Below, piece after piece: positions 1-8,788 of a stretch of DNA of 37,993 bases. The notes under the pieces were generated by a model. The model saw only the letters and a program-made list of their open reading frames with translations, was not told the origin of the DNA and searched no databases. The stretch is from Acidobacteriota bacterium (lineage in GTDB: Bacteria > Acidobacteriota > Aminicenantia > Aminicenantales > Saccharicenantaceae). Made by a program: the position numbers and the translations under genes. Each line of letters starts with the position of its first letter. Position 1 is the first letter of the stretch. Where the stretch lies: NCBI GenBank assembly GCA_028749205.1, contig JAQULR010000015.1, positions 1 to 37,993 of the forward strand. The letters are read 5' to 3'.

Positions 1-860
1 GTGTAAGGATATTGATCGAGAGTTACTTCAACTCCTCGAGCCCTGGCCGCCTCCACTGGTGAGATAATCATTTCCAGCCTATTCCAAACATCTTCATCAG
101 CCAGTTTGATATGAGAAATCTGAACTGGAATTCTGTTCTTCTCTCCAATGCTGATAGCCTCTTCGATAGCCTCAGTAATTCTCTTACCCTGATTGCGAAT
201 ATGAGAAGCATAGAATCCTCCATATTCAGCCACAGCTGAAGCCAGGTCCACCAGCTCCTCGGTTTCTGAATAAGTCCCCGGCAAATAAGAGAGTCCAGTG
301 GACAAGCCAATGGCTCCAGTTCTCATTTCTTGTCTTAAAAGATCTTTCATCTGGTTTATTTCTTCTGAAGATGGCTGGTCAGCCTTCATCCCCATTACTT
401 CTCTTCTAATAGTGTTATGTCCGGCCAGAGAAGCAAAATTACAGGCAATTCCCTTTTCCTCAATTTTTTGGAACAGGCTTTCAAGAGGGAACTCATGTCC
501 TCCACAATTTCCTCCAATTAGAGTGGTAACCCCCTGAGAAACGTAATTTTCGCAACCGGGAATTTCCACTAAATCACGGTCAGTATGAGTATGAATATCT
601 ATAAAACCAGGAGCTACTACCAAACCTGAAGCTTCGATGGTTTGGCTGGCTTCCTTCAGGTCAATCTTGTCCTTGATGGCTACAATTTTCTCATCTCTTA
701 TTCCAATATCTGCCAGAAACCAGGGATTACCGCTACCGTCGATAACCATCCCGTTAATAATAGCCAGGTCATATTTTTGCTCAGAAACCTGGCAACCAGA
801 AAACATTGCCACCAGCATAAAAGCCAATACCAGACTTACAGTCAAGGCTTTGTTGGTCAT
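1..860 (-). CDS. N-acyl-D-amino-acid deacylase-type amidohydrolase, lipoprotein (C-terminus outside window)
   Basis: The frame stays open from an ATG at 860 to the window edge, giving 286 complete residues. It opens with a hydrophobic signal segment ending in a lipobox-like FSGC (Cys23), so it is probably an exported lipoprotein. An amidohydrolase metal motif HTHTD (His90, His92) is followed by GGNCGG (Cys119), ASHIRN (His220) and ISHIK (His250). This is the ligand set of the D-aminoacylase branch, including the bridging cysteine. Such enzymes remove the acyl group from N-acyl-D-amino acids; related enzymes act on dihydropyrimidines or acyl-D-glutamate, so the substrate is inferred. AAGGAG lies 6-7 bases before the ATG, supporting this start. 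The missing C-terminal part should hold the catalytic Asp. No partner gene is visible on this side. Confidence 0.85.
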   Translation of the reverse strand, partial: MTNKALTVSLVLAFMLVAMFSGCQVSEQKYDLAIINGMVIDGSGNPWFLADIGIRDEKIVAIKDKIDLKEASQTIEASGLVVAPGFIDIHTHTDRDLVEIPGCENYVSQGVTTLIGGNCGGHEFPLESLFQKIEEKGIACNFASLAGHNTIRREVMGMKADQPSSEEINQMKDLLRQEMRTGAIGLSTGLSYLPGTYSETEELVDLASAVAEYGGFYASHIRNQGKRITEAIEEAISIGEKNRIPVQISHIKLADEDVWNRLEMIISPVEAARARGVEVTLDQYPY

Positions 861-1566
861 CAGATTTTCTCCTTTTTTAGATTTAATATTTTAGCCTTCT
901 ATTTGCTTTAGATAATTAACGTTAACTCTTAATAAATAATTCAACTTAATCTACATTATTCAATATTCTATTTATTAATTAATCACCTTACCAGGAAAAT
1001 CAAGGGGATTTAAAAGTAAAAACTGGGACCTGAAACAATTTTATTAAACCGACCCCTGGCCCAGATTTTCTATCTCCTGGTTTTCCGATTACTCGATTAG
1101 GTTGCTCTCAATAACTCTTCCATTCTATGAACAAGGCAGATTAAAAGTCAACTCCAAAACATGACTTATTTTTTGGAAAATCCAATCCCCTCAGATGGTG
1201 GTTATTCCTCAGGATTCTTGATGCCGTCAGCATAGTCAATAAGGCTGATTGGCAAATTAACAAAAAAACTTTTTATTATCATTTGTTATTCTTAAGACTA
1301 AGTTTTTTCTGAGATTTCCAATTATAATTGATAAGAAAATTATAAAATGATAACATTCTGTTAAATAAATTCGGCCCCCAATTTCTATCTTGAGGACAGG
1401 AAGATAGCAGGTTGGCCTGGAGAGTTGGTAATTTCTTCAGGTGAATATTATAAAATATTTAGCTTTAATAATATGGATAATAACCGTAAACCATACTATC
1501 AATTTCTTACCTCATCAATTGCCGAGTTTTTATCTTCAATCATAAAAATTTCTGGAGGTTCAAATT
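861..1566. other. 706-bp intergenic region, divergent promoters
   Basis: This AT-rich spacer separates two divergently read genes (the amidohydrolase and the cysteine desulfurase) and must hold both promoters. I found no convincing gene. A stretch at about 1020-1250 is less AT-rich, and a weak inverted repeat (AAGTCA at 1145-1150 with TGACTT at 1162-1167) is followed by a T run. A 26-codon minus-strand frame at 1202-1282 has no ribosome-binding site. Confidence 0.6.
1328..1356 (+). promoter_or_regulatory. candidate promoter for the cysteine desulfurase gene
   Basis: TTGATA at 1328-1333 and TAACAT at 1351-1356 are separated by 17 bases, matching the sigma70 consensus at 5 of 6 and 4 of 6 positions. 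It would leave a leader of about 200 bases before the ATG at 1567. In such AT-rich DNA a chance match is quite possible. Confidence 0.22.
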
Positions 1567-2733
1567 ATGGAAGTTATTTTCCTTGATAATGGAGCTACCT
1601 CTTTTCCCAAACCGGAAGAAGTCTATCGATTTATGGACTATTTTTATCGCCATTATGGAGTCAATCCGGGTCGGTCCGGATATGACTTGTGCCGCGAGGC
1701 AGGAGAGTTAGTAGAAAATACCAGAAAAATGCTAACAGAATTCTTTAATGGTCCTAATTCTGACCGGCTGTGTTTCACTTACAATTCCACCGATGCTCTA
1801 AATCTGGCTCTTTTCGGATTACTCCAGCCAGGGGATCAGGCTATCACTACTACCATCGAGCATAATTCCGTGCTTAGACCTCTTTACCACCTGGGACTTC
1901 AAGGAGTAGAAATTGATTATGTCCCCTTCGACCGGAATGGCTTTATCGATCCGGATGATATTAAAAAAAGGATAAAAAAGAATACCAAACTAATAGCCAT
2001 CAACCACGCCTCCAATGTAATCGGTACCGTTCAGCCGATAAAAGAAATCGGCCAGGTCTGCCAGAAGCAAGGTGTTCTTCTGGTCGTTGATGCCTCTCAA
2101 TCAGCCGGCAAGGTCCCAATAGATATGAAGGAAATGAATCTTGACGTGGTTTGTTTTACCGGCCACAAATCTCTGCTGGGACCGACAGGAATAGGTGGAC
2201 TGTATGTGGCTGAGGGAGTAGATATCAAGATTACCAGAGCGGGGGGAACAGGAGTCCGTTCTGCCCAGCGAACCCATCTAGAGGAGTATCCCTACCGCCT
2301 GGAATACGGCACTCCCAACGTGGTTGGCATTGCTGGCCTCCATGCTGGTCTGAAATGGATTCAGGGAAAAGGCCTTAGCAACCTCCATTATCAGGAAATG
2401 AAACTAACAGAAAGGCTGGTTAATGGTTTGAAAGAACAAGATGGGGTTACTCTCTACTGTCAGGATGACTTGACGGATCATATCAGTGTTGTAGCTTTTA
2501 ATGTTGATGGGATGGAGGCTCAAGATGTGGGCATCCTACTGGATGTAGATTATAACATCGCCAGCCGCACTGGTTTACACTGTGCTCCGTTAGTACACCA
2601 ACAATTGGGAACTGATAAGATTAAAGGGGCAGTCCGCTTTGGCATCGGTCCCTTCAATACCGAAGAACACATTAAAACAGCTATTCAAGCTATAGAGGAG
2701 ATTGTGCAATTCCAGAAAAAGAAAAAAAATTAA
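1567..2733 (+). CDS. cysteine desulfurase-family PLP enzyme (class V aminotransferase fold)
   Basis: This 388-residue protein has the full layout of the NifS/SufS class V family. LDNGATSFPKP is at the N-terminus, EHNS provides the PLP-stacking His99, and VVDASQS provides Asp175. GHKSLLGP carries the Schiff-base Lys201, and SRTGLHCAP carries Cys339 at the place of the persulfide-forming cysteine. The expected reaction moves sulfur from L-cysteine to an acceptor, releasing alanine. The sequence resembles the stand-alone 'cysteine desulfurase family protein' group more than the IscS or SufS housekeeping types, and no isc or suf scaffold gene is nearby. A GGAGG site 7 bases ahead fixes the start. 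It converges on a DsrC-family gene 12 bp away, which could accept the persulfide, but that link is only inference. Confidence 0.9.
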   Translation: MEVIFLDNGATSFPKPEEVYRFMDYFYRHYGVNPGRSGYDLCREAGELVENTRKMLTEFFNGPNSDRLCFTYNSTDALNLALFGLLQPGDQAITTTIEHNSVLRPLYHLGLQGVEIDYVPFDRNGFIDPDDIKKRIKKNTKLIAINHASNVIGTVQPIKEIGQVCQKQGVLLVVDASQSAGKVPIDMKEMNLDVVCFTGHKSLLGPTGIGGLYVAEGVDIKITRAGGTGVRSAQRTHLEEYPYRLEYGTPNVVGIAGLHAGLKWIQGKGLSNLHYQEMKLTERLVNGLKEQDGVTLYCQDDLTDHISVVAFNVDGMEAQDVGILLDVDYNIASRTGLHCAPLVHQQLGTDKIKGAVRFGIGPFNTEEHIKTAIQAIEEIVQFQKKKKN

Positions 2734-2745
2734 AGACTCCTCGCC

Positions 2746-3066
2746 TCAGACGCAGCCATCAGGCTTGGGCAGCCCGGCCACCTTGCAGGCACCTTTAGCC
2801 GGACCAGAAGGAAATAGCTCATAGATATGCTTAAGTGAAATCCCGGTTTCGGCTACCATTTTGCGAATCATCGGGGCTTGCCCTTTCTGAACATAATAAT
2901 CTCTAATATATTTGACAATTTTCCAGTGCTCTTCGGTCATCCTTTCAATTCCTTCAGCCTGCTTAGCCAGAAATTGAGCTATTTCTTCATTCCATAACTC
3001 TGGAGTTTCTAAAAAGCCTTCATCATTGATGGTCAATTTGATACCCTTGAATTCTAAGTCAGCCAT
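2746..3066 (-). CDS. dsrC: DsrC/TusE-family sulfur carrier protein
   Basis: This is a 106-residue protein. An upstream TTG at 3081 would add five residues, but a GGAG motif sits 9 bases before the ATG at 3066, so the shorter form is preferred. The C-terminus reads GACKVAGLPKPDGCV, the flexible DsrC arm. It keeps both redox cysteines in a C-x10-C arrangement, at about residues 94 and 105, with the last one penultimate. TusE proteins, which serve tRNA 2-thiolation, keep only the final cysteine, so this looks like a true DsrC-type carrier able to form the intramolecular disulfide or trisulfide. In sulfite reducers DsrC works with DsrAB and the DsrMK complex; none of these genes is in the window. 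The protein is cytoplasmic. It converges with the cysteine desulfurase gene. Confidence 0.88.
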   Translation of the reverse strand: MADLEFKGIKLTINDEGFLETPELWNEEIAQFLAKQAEGIERMTEEHWKIVKYIRDYYVQKGQAPMIRKMVAETGISLKHIYELFPSGPAKGACKVAGLPKPDGCV

Positions 3067-3115
3067 TAGCCCTATCTCCAATCTAATTTTTAAAGGAAAT
3101 TATAACTTATTTTAT

Positions 3116-3140
3116 CTGGAATAATCACCAATAATCCAGG
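3116..3140. repeat. imperfect palindrome related to the GGATTAT/ATAATCC family
   Basis: CTGGAATAAT at 3116-3125 faces ATAATCCAGG at 3131-3140 directly after the stop of the histidine kinase gene. The right arm matches the right arm of the element at 21732-21741. The pairing has two mismatches, so this looks like a degenerate copy. It may also help end transcription of the kinase. Confidence 0.4.
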
Positions 3141-3141
3141 T

Positions 3142-4941
3142 TTACTGATTCTGGTTATCAGCCAGCCGGGCCGGCAACCAGATCAAAAAACTGGTTCCAA
3201 AGCCTGGAGAGCTCTGGACTTCTATTTTCCCTTGATATGCCATAACTATGTGCTTTACTATGGATAAACCTAATCCAGTTCCCCCGGTTTTTCTGGAGCG
3301 GGATTTATCTACTACATAAAAGCGCTCAAAAATCCTCGGCAGATCTTCCTCGGCAATTCCAAGGCCGGTGTCAGCAACCGAGAGCAAAATTTCCCTCTCC
3401 TTTTTCTCTATCTTAACAATCACTCCACCATTTTCAGTATAGCGGATAGCATTATCCACCAGGTTAACTATCAGCTGTTCCATCTGAAAAGCATCAGCCA
3501 GGATTATCGGTAATGGTTCTGCTTCCAGCCGCAAATAAAGTCCTTTAGCTCGAGCCTCCTTTTGATAGGCCTCAACCACTGCTCTGGCAATTTCTACCAC
3601 ATCCACAGGTTCGCTTTCCAGCTGAAATTCTTTCTCTTCCAGCTCGGCCAATTTGGACAGATCTTCGACCATCCTGATTAAACGATGGGTATTTCTTTTA
3701 ATGATACTCAAATAATTTTGGTTTTCTGGGCTTAACTGATTTCCCTCAATAGACTCTAAAAAACCGCTAATTGAAGTGAGGGGGGTCTTCAGCTCATGGA
3801 CTAAATTAGCCACAAATTCTTTTTTCTTTCGGGCCAGCTCTCTGGTTTCAGTTATATCTGAAAATCTTAACAAAAAATCCTGTTTTAAGGGAAGCCGGCT
3901 AACCAAACAGGAATAAGTTCGGCCAGATTTCTCGAACTGGCCCTTAACCGGCTCTAGTGACTGCCGGGCTCTGTCAACCAGGTCGTGTAACTCTGGCAAT
4001 CTCAGGGCTTGCCAGAAAAATTCATGTTCTTTTCCTACTTCAGGAAACATTTTTTTTAGACTCTGATTCATCAAGATAAGACGTCCATCACGGTCTACCA
4101 GCAACCAGCCCTCCTCTGCTGAGTCAATTAAGGTCTGAAAAACTTCTCTATCTGATTTCAAAGTTTCAGAAGATTCCCTGTTTTTTTTCAGAAGCATATC
4201 AAGATTATTGGCAATAGGCTTAAGGGTAGAAGTAAGAGACCGCCCAATAGATATATCCTGGTTCCCTGCAGCCGCCTGTTCTAAAACCAGAGTCAGGTCT
4301 TCTAAAGGCCTGAAAAGAGCTCTGAGAATAAAAAAGAATAAACCTCCGCTGGCCACAAATAGCAATAATAAAACTTCGACTATCAGATTGCGACTCTTAA
4401 CATAAGAGGCCATTACCAGATTCAGTGGACGACTGACTCGGCATACTAAGATTATTTCCCCTTCCTTTCTAACCGGTACAGATACATAAATCATATCTTT
4501 ATTTAAGGTATCGCTGTATCTGACTATTGAGTAAATCTCCCCGGATAAAGCTGCCATAATTTCGGGTCGATAGCGGTGAGGCTCCATGTTTTCAATCTGA
4601 GCCTCACTATCAAAGATTACTTTTCCCGTCAGGTCAATTATGGTAATCCTGGTTCTCGACGCCCTGGCCTGAGTCAATAGATTTTTTTTCAGAGGCTCCA
4701 GGTCAACAGACTCCGAGTTACTGATTTCTGCCCCCAGAGCCAGAGACAGATCGGTTAGCTCAGCAATCTGATCTTCTTTGGTTATTTGTTTCAGCTCGTT
4801 TAAACTGAAAATTAAAATGATGACGAAAATAGTTAGCAGAAGTAGCAAAACCGTTAAAAAATTTTTTATAAAGAACTGTTTTAGCTTCACGCCGAACCCC
4901 TTAGTTTCGTTTCTGGTAGGCCAGCCATAGTTATGATTCAA
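3142..4941 (-). CDS. membrane sensor histidine kinase, PhoR/WalK type, orphan
   Basis: This 599-residue inner-membrane kinase has a first transmembrane helix at about 24-46, a periplasmic sensor domain at about 47-185 and a second helix at about 187-208. A HAMP-like linker and a PAS domain (about 265-365) follow. The HisKA domain has the phospho-acceptor His382 in VHELKTPLTSISGF. The C-terminal ATPase domain shows the N box NLVDNAIRYTENGG, the G1 box DTGLGI, an F box and the G2 box GGTGLGLSIVKH. All catalytic boxes are intact, so it should autophosphorylate. No response regulator is encoded beside it; the neighbouring upstream gene is divergent and the downstream one is dsrC. The signal cannot be read from the sequence. 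Confidence 0.92.
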   Translation of the reverse strand: MNHNYGWPTRNETKGFGVKLKQFFIKNFLTVLLLLLTIFVIILIFSLNELKQITKEDQIAELTDLSLALGAEISNSESVDLEPLKKNLLTQARASRTRITIIDLTGKVIFDSEAQIENMEPHRYRPEIMAALSGEIYSIVRYSDTLNKDMIYVSVPVRKEGEIILVCRVSRPLNLVMASYVKSRNLIVEVLLLLFVASGGLFFFILRALFRPLEDLTLVLEQAAAGNQDISIGRSLTSTLKPIANNLDMLLKKNRESSETLKSDREVFQTLIDSAEEGWLLVDRDGRLILMNQSLKKMFPEVGKEHEFFWQALRLPELHDLVDRARQSLEPVKGQFEKSGRTYSCLVSRLPLKQDFLLRFSDITETRELARKKKEFVANLVHELKTPLTSISGFLESIEGNQLSPENQNYLSIIKRNTHRLIRMVEDLSKLAELEEKEFQLESEPVDVVEIARAVVEAYQKEARAKGLYLRLEAEPLPIILADAFQMEQLIVNLVDNAIRYTENGGVIVKIEKKEREILLSVADTGLGIAEEDLPRIFERFYVVDKSRSRKTGGTGLGLSIVKHIVMAYQGKIEVQSSPGFGTSFLIWLPARLADNQNQ

Positions 4942-5067
4942 GATTATAGGCGATTTCTAAGAAAATAAAAAATATTTTCTACTATTTTTATTAATGTTTT
5001 CTAGATTATCTATACAGAATTGCTGCCTATATGCTAAACTTTTAAATAATCAATAAGGAGGTGGCCC

Positions 5068-5787
5068 ATGGAAAAACTATTAGTATTATTCCTGGCTTTA
5101 TTACTTGGTCTATCCCCATTTCTGGCTTTTGGTCAGAAGTATGAAGAAGACTTGATCGCGACTGCTTCAGGCAATCTCAGGATTACTTTCCTGGGACATG
5201 CAACCCTGATGTTCACTTTCCAGGATAAGGTTATCCATGTCGACCCCTGGTCAGAACAAGCCGATTATGCCAGTTTGCCCAAAGCTGACCTGATTCTGAT
5301 AACTCATGACCATTTTGACCATCTGGACCCGGAAGCCATCAGAACTATAAAGAAAGATTCTACCGTCATCATCGGACCGGCTAACTGTCAGTCTAAAGTT
5401 TCCGGACTCAAGGTCATGAAAAACGGTCAGAAAGAAAACATCTTGGGATTGGAAATTGAGGCTATTCCCGCCTACAACCTTACTAAATCTTTTCACCCCA
5501 AAGGCGTGGGCAATGGCTATATAATTACTTTTGCTGATAAAAGGGTTTATATAGCCGGAGATACCGAGAATGTTCCAGAGATGAAAAACCTAAAGAATAT
5601 TGAGGTGGCCTTTTTGCCAATGAACCAGCCTTACACCATGACCCCTGAACAGGTAGCTGAAGCTGCCCGCTGGATTAAGCCGGCAATTCTCTATCCTTAT
5701 CACTATGGCGAGACCGAGGTTTCCAGGCTGATAGCCCTGCTCAAGGATAATCCTGAGATTGAAGTCAGAATACGCAAGCTAAACTAA
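5068..5787 (+). CDS. secreted metallo-beta-lactamase-fold hydrolase (UlaG-like)
   Basis: This 239-residue protein has an N-terminal hydrophobic signal sequence (about 1-22, ending LAFGQ), so it is exported. The metal-binding motif THDHFDHLD is preceded by FLGHATLMF and HVDPW, and followed by YIAGDTE (bridging Asp) and YPYHYGE (last His). This is the pattern of the UlaG/'beta-lactamase superfamily domain 3' branch, often annotated as metal-dependent hydrolases. UlaG itself opens L-ascorbate-6-phosphate, but exported members have no settled substrate and I assign none. AAGGAGG lies 7-8 bases before the ATG. It is transcribed alone, diverging from the kinase gene through a 126-bp spacer. Confidence 0.88.
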   Translation: MEKLLVLFLALLLGLSPFLAFGQKYEEDLIATASGNLRITFLGHATLMFTFQDKVIHVDPWSEQADYASLPKADLILITHDHFDHLDPEAIRTIKKDSTVIIGPANCQSKVSGLKVMKNGQKENILGLEIEAIPAYNLTKSFHPKGVGNGYIITFADKRVYIAGDTENVPEMKNLKNIEVAFLPMNQPYTMTPEQVAEAARWIKPAILYPYHYGETEVSRLIALLKDNPEIEVRIRKLN

Positions 5788-5835
5788 CTACAGACAAAGA
5801 CAGACGGCTATAGAAATATTCAGATCAAATAAGGA

Positions 5836-5869
5836 TGATTATTTATTTTGGATTATTCATAAATAATCA
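5836..5869. repeat. palindromic element with two alternative hairpins
   Basis: GATTATT occurs twice in direct orientation (5837-5843 and 5851-5857), followed by one inverted copy, AATAATC, at 5862-5868. The distal pairing, TGATTATTTAT with ATAAATAATCA, is a perfect 11 bp. The proximal pairing is a perfect 7 bp with a 4-base loop. Only one can form at a time. It lies between two convergent genes (ends at 5787 and 5924). The core closely matches the element at 21716-21741. Confidence 0.5.
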
Positions 5870-5923
5870 AGGGTGTCGTCCTTTATTCATGACCTGATAG
5901 ATTTTTCATAGGGAAAACTTGGG

Positions 5924-8644
5924 TTAATAGATATTATAAAGCTTAAATTTTTTATTAAGCCATTTAGTAAGTTCCATCCCCCACAGGGGAAGCGACGACA
6001 GGATTAGAACCAGCAGCCAGTCAATTAGGCTTAGACTCTGGGTCTTGAAGATTGTCTGAAAAGCAGGAACATAAACCACCAAAAATTGAAGAACAAGAGA
6101 AACAAGAACTGCACAGATCAATTTAAGATTAGAAAAGAATCCCAATTCAAAAAGAGACTTCATCTGACTACGGCAATTCAAGGCATGAAATAGCTGGCTA
6201 ACAGAAAGAACTATAAAGGCAGCCGTTCGGGCTCTCTCAATCCCGGCATTTTCCACAAACATAACATAGCTGAAAGCCAGAAGAGTGCATAGGGCAATAA
6301 ACAGGCTTTGCCCTGTCATTAAGCTAATCCGTTTCCGGTCAATTATTGGTTCATTAGGCTTTCTTGGTGGTCTGTTCATAATGTCTGGCTCGGTCGGTTC
6401 AAAACCAAGTCCCAGGGCTGGAAAACCGTCTGTGACTAAATTAACCCAGAGTATTTGGATGGGAAGAAGCGGGACCGGCCAGCCGATCAAAGAAGAAAAG
6501 AACATGACCATCACCTCGGCCAGATTACAGGAAAGCAGATAGTGAACAAATTTTTTGATGTTATCATAAATAGCTCGGCCTTCCTCCACGGCCGCTACAA
6601 TTGAAGCAAAGTTATCATCAGTAACCACCATATCTGAAACTTCTTTGGTGACATCTGTGCCGGTAAGGCCCATAGCCACCCCAATATCTGCCTCTTTAAC
6701 TGCGGGAGCATCATTGACGCCATCTCCAGTCATGGCGACAACTTCTCCCTTAGCCTTCCAAGCCTTAACAATTCTTAACTTATGCTCCGGAGTCACTCTG
6801 GCATAAACCTGAATTTTATCTACCAGGTTCTGGTAGTCTTCAGGCTTTAAGCGGTCAAATTCTTCTCCGCTAAGGGCCAGAGCACCCTCTTCCAGCATCC
6901 CCAGCTCCTTAGCTATAGCCACAGCTGTTGCTTTATGATCACCGGTAATCATAATTGGTTTGATACCAGCCATTTTACAGGCAGCAACAGCTTGAATCAC
7001 TTCAGGCCTGGGAGGATCAATCATAGCCACTAACCCAGCAAAAACTAAATCTTTTTCAATCGAAGCAGCTTCCAGTTTTTCAGGCAAGGAAGAGAGCTTC
7101 CTATAGGCACAGGCCAGAATCCGCATAGCTTTTTCGGCTAGAGAATCATTAATTTCCAGGATTCGGTTTAAATCTTCTTTGGTTAGAGGTCTTTCCTGGC
7201 CATTTTCAAATATATAGCTGCAGTTCTTAAGCAGGATGTCAGGAGCACCCTTTACATAGGCCACAAATCCCCCGTCATTCCTTCTAACCATAGTCATCAT
7301 CTTTCGCTCAGAATCAAAAGGAATTTCTTCAATTAGTTCCTGGCTAACTTCGAGCTTCTCCTGGCTGATCCCGGCCTTGCTGGCTAGTGATAGTAAAGCC
7401 CCTTCAGTCGGATCACCTATGATCCGAAAACGGCCATTATCTTCTACCAGCTTAGCTGAGTTGCAGAGAGTTCCACAATGCAAGGTCTTTATTAAACCTG
7501 GAAAATCTTTAGGATTAATCCGATTACCATCAAGTCGGAATTCTCCTACCGGAGCATAACCTGTGCCGGTGATAGAAAAAAGCTGGCCATCGGCGTAAAC
7601 GGCTTTAACCGTCATTTCATTTCTGGTCAAGGTTCCTGTCTTGTCCGAGCAAATAATTGTAGCCGACCCCAGCGTTTCTACAGAAGGCAGTTTTCTGATC
7701 AAAGCATGGCGTTTGACCATTCTCTGGACACCCAGGGCTAAGGCTATAGTTACTACAGCCGGCAGGCCCTCTGGGATGGCTGCTACCGCCAGGCTAACTG
7801 CGGTCAAAAAAACTTGAATCAGTTCTCCCCCACGAAGCCATTCTAAAAGGAATATCAAGCCCACCACAAAAAAGCACAGGTAGACAATCCATCGACCGAA
7901 CTGCTCCAGCTTCCTTTGTAGAGGGGTGGTCTCGAGAGTGATATCTTGAATCATCCGGGCTATTTGACCCAGCTCGGTTGACATCCCGGTGGCCACAACG
8001 ATAGCCCGGGCTTTACCCGACGAGACTGAAGTTCCAGCATAAACCATGTTTGCCCGGTCAGCCAGAGGAGCCTCGACATCGTCAAGAATGGCCCCGGTTT
8101 TAAAAACAGGAGTCGATTCACCAGTCAGGGCTGCTTCATGGACTGAAAAATTGGGGGTATGATAAACTATTCTGGCATCGGCCGCCACATGATCGCCAGC
8201 TTCCAGTTCCAGAAGATCTCCTGGAACAACCTCCTGAGCTGGGATCTGTTGTAATTCTCCATTTCTAATTACCTTAGTAAGTGGAGCGGCCATTTTCTTA
8301 AGAGCGGCCAGCGATTTTTCTGCTCGGTATTCTTGAATAAATCCTAAAATAGCATTAAGAATCACAATGGCTATAATAGCCAGAGCATCTACCCATTCAC
8401 CTAAAAAACCCGAAATAATGGCCGCAGCTATTAACACCCAGATGAGAAACGATTTGAACTGAGCAAGAAAAACCGACAGGGGTGAACGTCCCTTAGCTTC
8501 CTGAAGCTGGTTTAAGCCATAGCGTTCTAAGTTCTGGGCAACCTGTCCCGAAGATAAGCCACGTTTTAAATCAGAGCCAAAGTGAGAAGCGATTTCTTCA
8601 GGAGATAACATCCAGAACCTTCTGGCCTGATTTTCATCCATCAT
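5924..8644 (-). CDS. cation-transporting P-type ATPase, Ca2+ (PacL/SERCA) type
   Basis: This 906-residue P2-type ATPase has an N-terminal cation-ATPase domain (about 10-80). An actuator domain carries LTGESTP, and the phosphorylation site CSDKTGTLT has Asp334. An ATP-binding domain and the hinge motif [10 protein letters not shown] follow. The membrane motifs indicate Ca2+-type selectivity: PEGLP in helix 4, NLAEV in helix 5 and NLVTDGFPA in helix 6, as in SERCA and PacL. It should export Ca2+, or possibly Mn2+, from the cytoplasm at the cost of ATP. Length is normal and nothing is missing. An AAGGA site precedes the ATG. A palindrome overlapping a good -10 box about 45 bp upstream suggests regulation. 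It looks monocistronic or distal to no other gene. Confidence 0.93.
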   Translation of the reverse strand: MMDENQARRFWMLSPEEIASHFGSDLKRGLSSGQVAQNLERYGLNQLQEAKGRSPLSVFLAQFKSFLIWVLIAAAIISGFLGEWVDALAIIAIVILNAILGFIQEYRAEKSLAALKKMAAPLTKVIRNGELQQIPAQEVVPGDLLELEAGDHVAADARIVYHTPNFSVHEAALTGESTPVFKTGAILDDVEAPLADRANMVYAGTSVSSGKARAIVVATGMSTELGQIARMIQDITLETTPLQRKLEQFGRWIVYLCFFVVGLIFLLEWLRGGELIQVFLTAVSLAVAAIPEGLPAVVTIALALGVQRMVKRHALIRKLPSVETLGSATIICSDKTGTLTRNEMTVKAVYADGQLFSITGTGYAPVGEFRLDGNRINPKDFPGLIKTLHCGTLCNSAKLVEDNGRFRIIGDPTEGALLSLASKAGISQEKLEVSQELIEEIPFDSERKMMTMVRRNDGGFVAYVKGAPDILLKNCSYIFENGQERPLTKEDLNRILEINDSLAEKAMRILACAYRKLSSLPEKLEAASIEKDLVFAGLVAMIDPPRPEVIQAVAACKMAGIKPIMITGDHKATAVAIAKELGMLEEGALALSGEEFDRLKPEDYQNLVDKIQVYARVTPEHKLRIVKAWKAKGEVVAMTGDGVNDAPAVKEADIGVAMGLTGTDVTKEVSDMVVTDDNFASIVAAVEEGRAIYDNIKKFVHYLLSCNLAEVMVMFFSSLIGWPVPLLPIQILWVNLVTDGFPALGLGFEPTEPDIMNRPPRKPNEPIIDRKRISLMTGQSLFIALCTLLAFSYVMFVENAGIERARTAAFIVLSVSQLFHALNCRSQMKSLFELGFFSNLKLICAVLVSLVLQFLVVYVPAFQTIFKTQSLSLIDWLLVLILSSLPLWGMELTKWLNKKFKLYNIY

Positions 8645-8686
8645 AGAGGTAATCCTTTCTATTTATCCAGATAATAGGGGTTTTTG

Positions 8687-8706
8687 ATTATATCACCTTT
8701 AAGGTG
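8687..8706 (-). promoter_or_regulatory. candidate promoter -10 box with adjoining operator-like palindrome
   Basis: Read on the minus strand, a perfect TATAAT (8687-8692) lies about 43 bases before the P-type ATPase start. Immediately upstream of it is the perfect palindrome CACCTTTAAGGTG (8694-8706), with 6-bp arms around one base. The -35 region is poor, as often seen at activator-dependent promoters. Metal pumps are commonly controlled at such sites; the regulator is unknown. Confidence 0.35.
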
Positions 8707-8788
8707 GGATCTGGACGGCGAGTATAATATTATTCCTTCCCCAAACATACCTTCTGCTGCTCAAAACTGGCCAACCAATATCCATTTT

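Noticed and set aside
1202-1282. 26-codon minus-strand frame ending ...SLIDYADGIKNPEE
   Set aside because: The composition looks protein-like at the end, but there is no Shine-Dalgarno before its ATG and it is isolated in a spacer. It could be a gene remnant; the evidence is too thin to call.
8723-8728. Second TATAAT in the spacer after the Mrp gene, on the plus strand
   Set aside because: No plus-strand gene follows it; the nearby AT-rich sequence makes a chance match likely.
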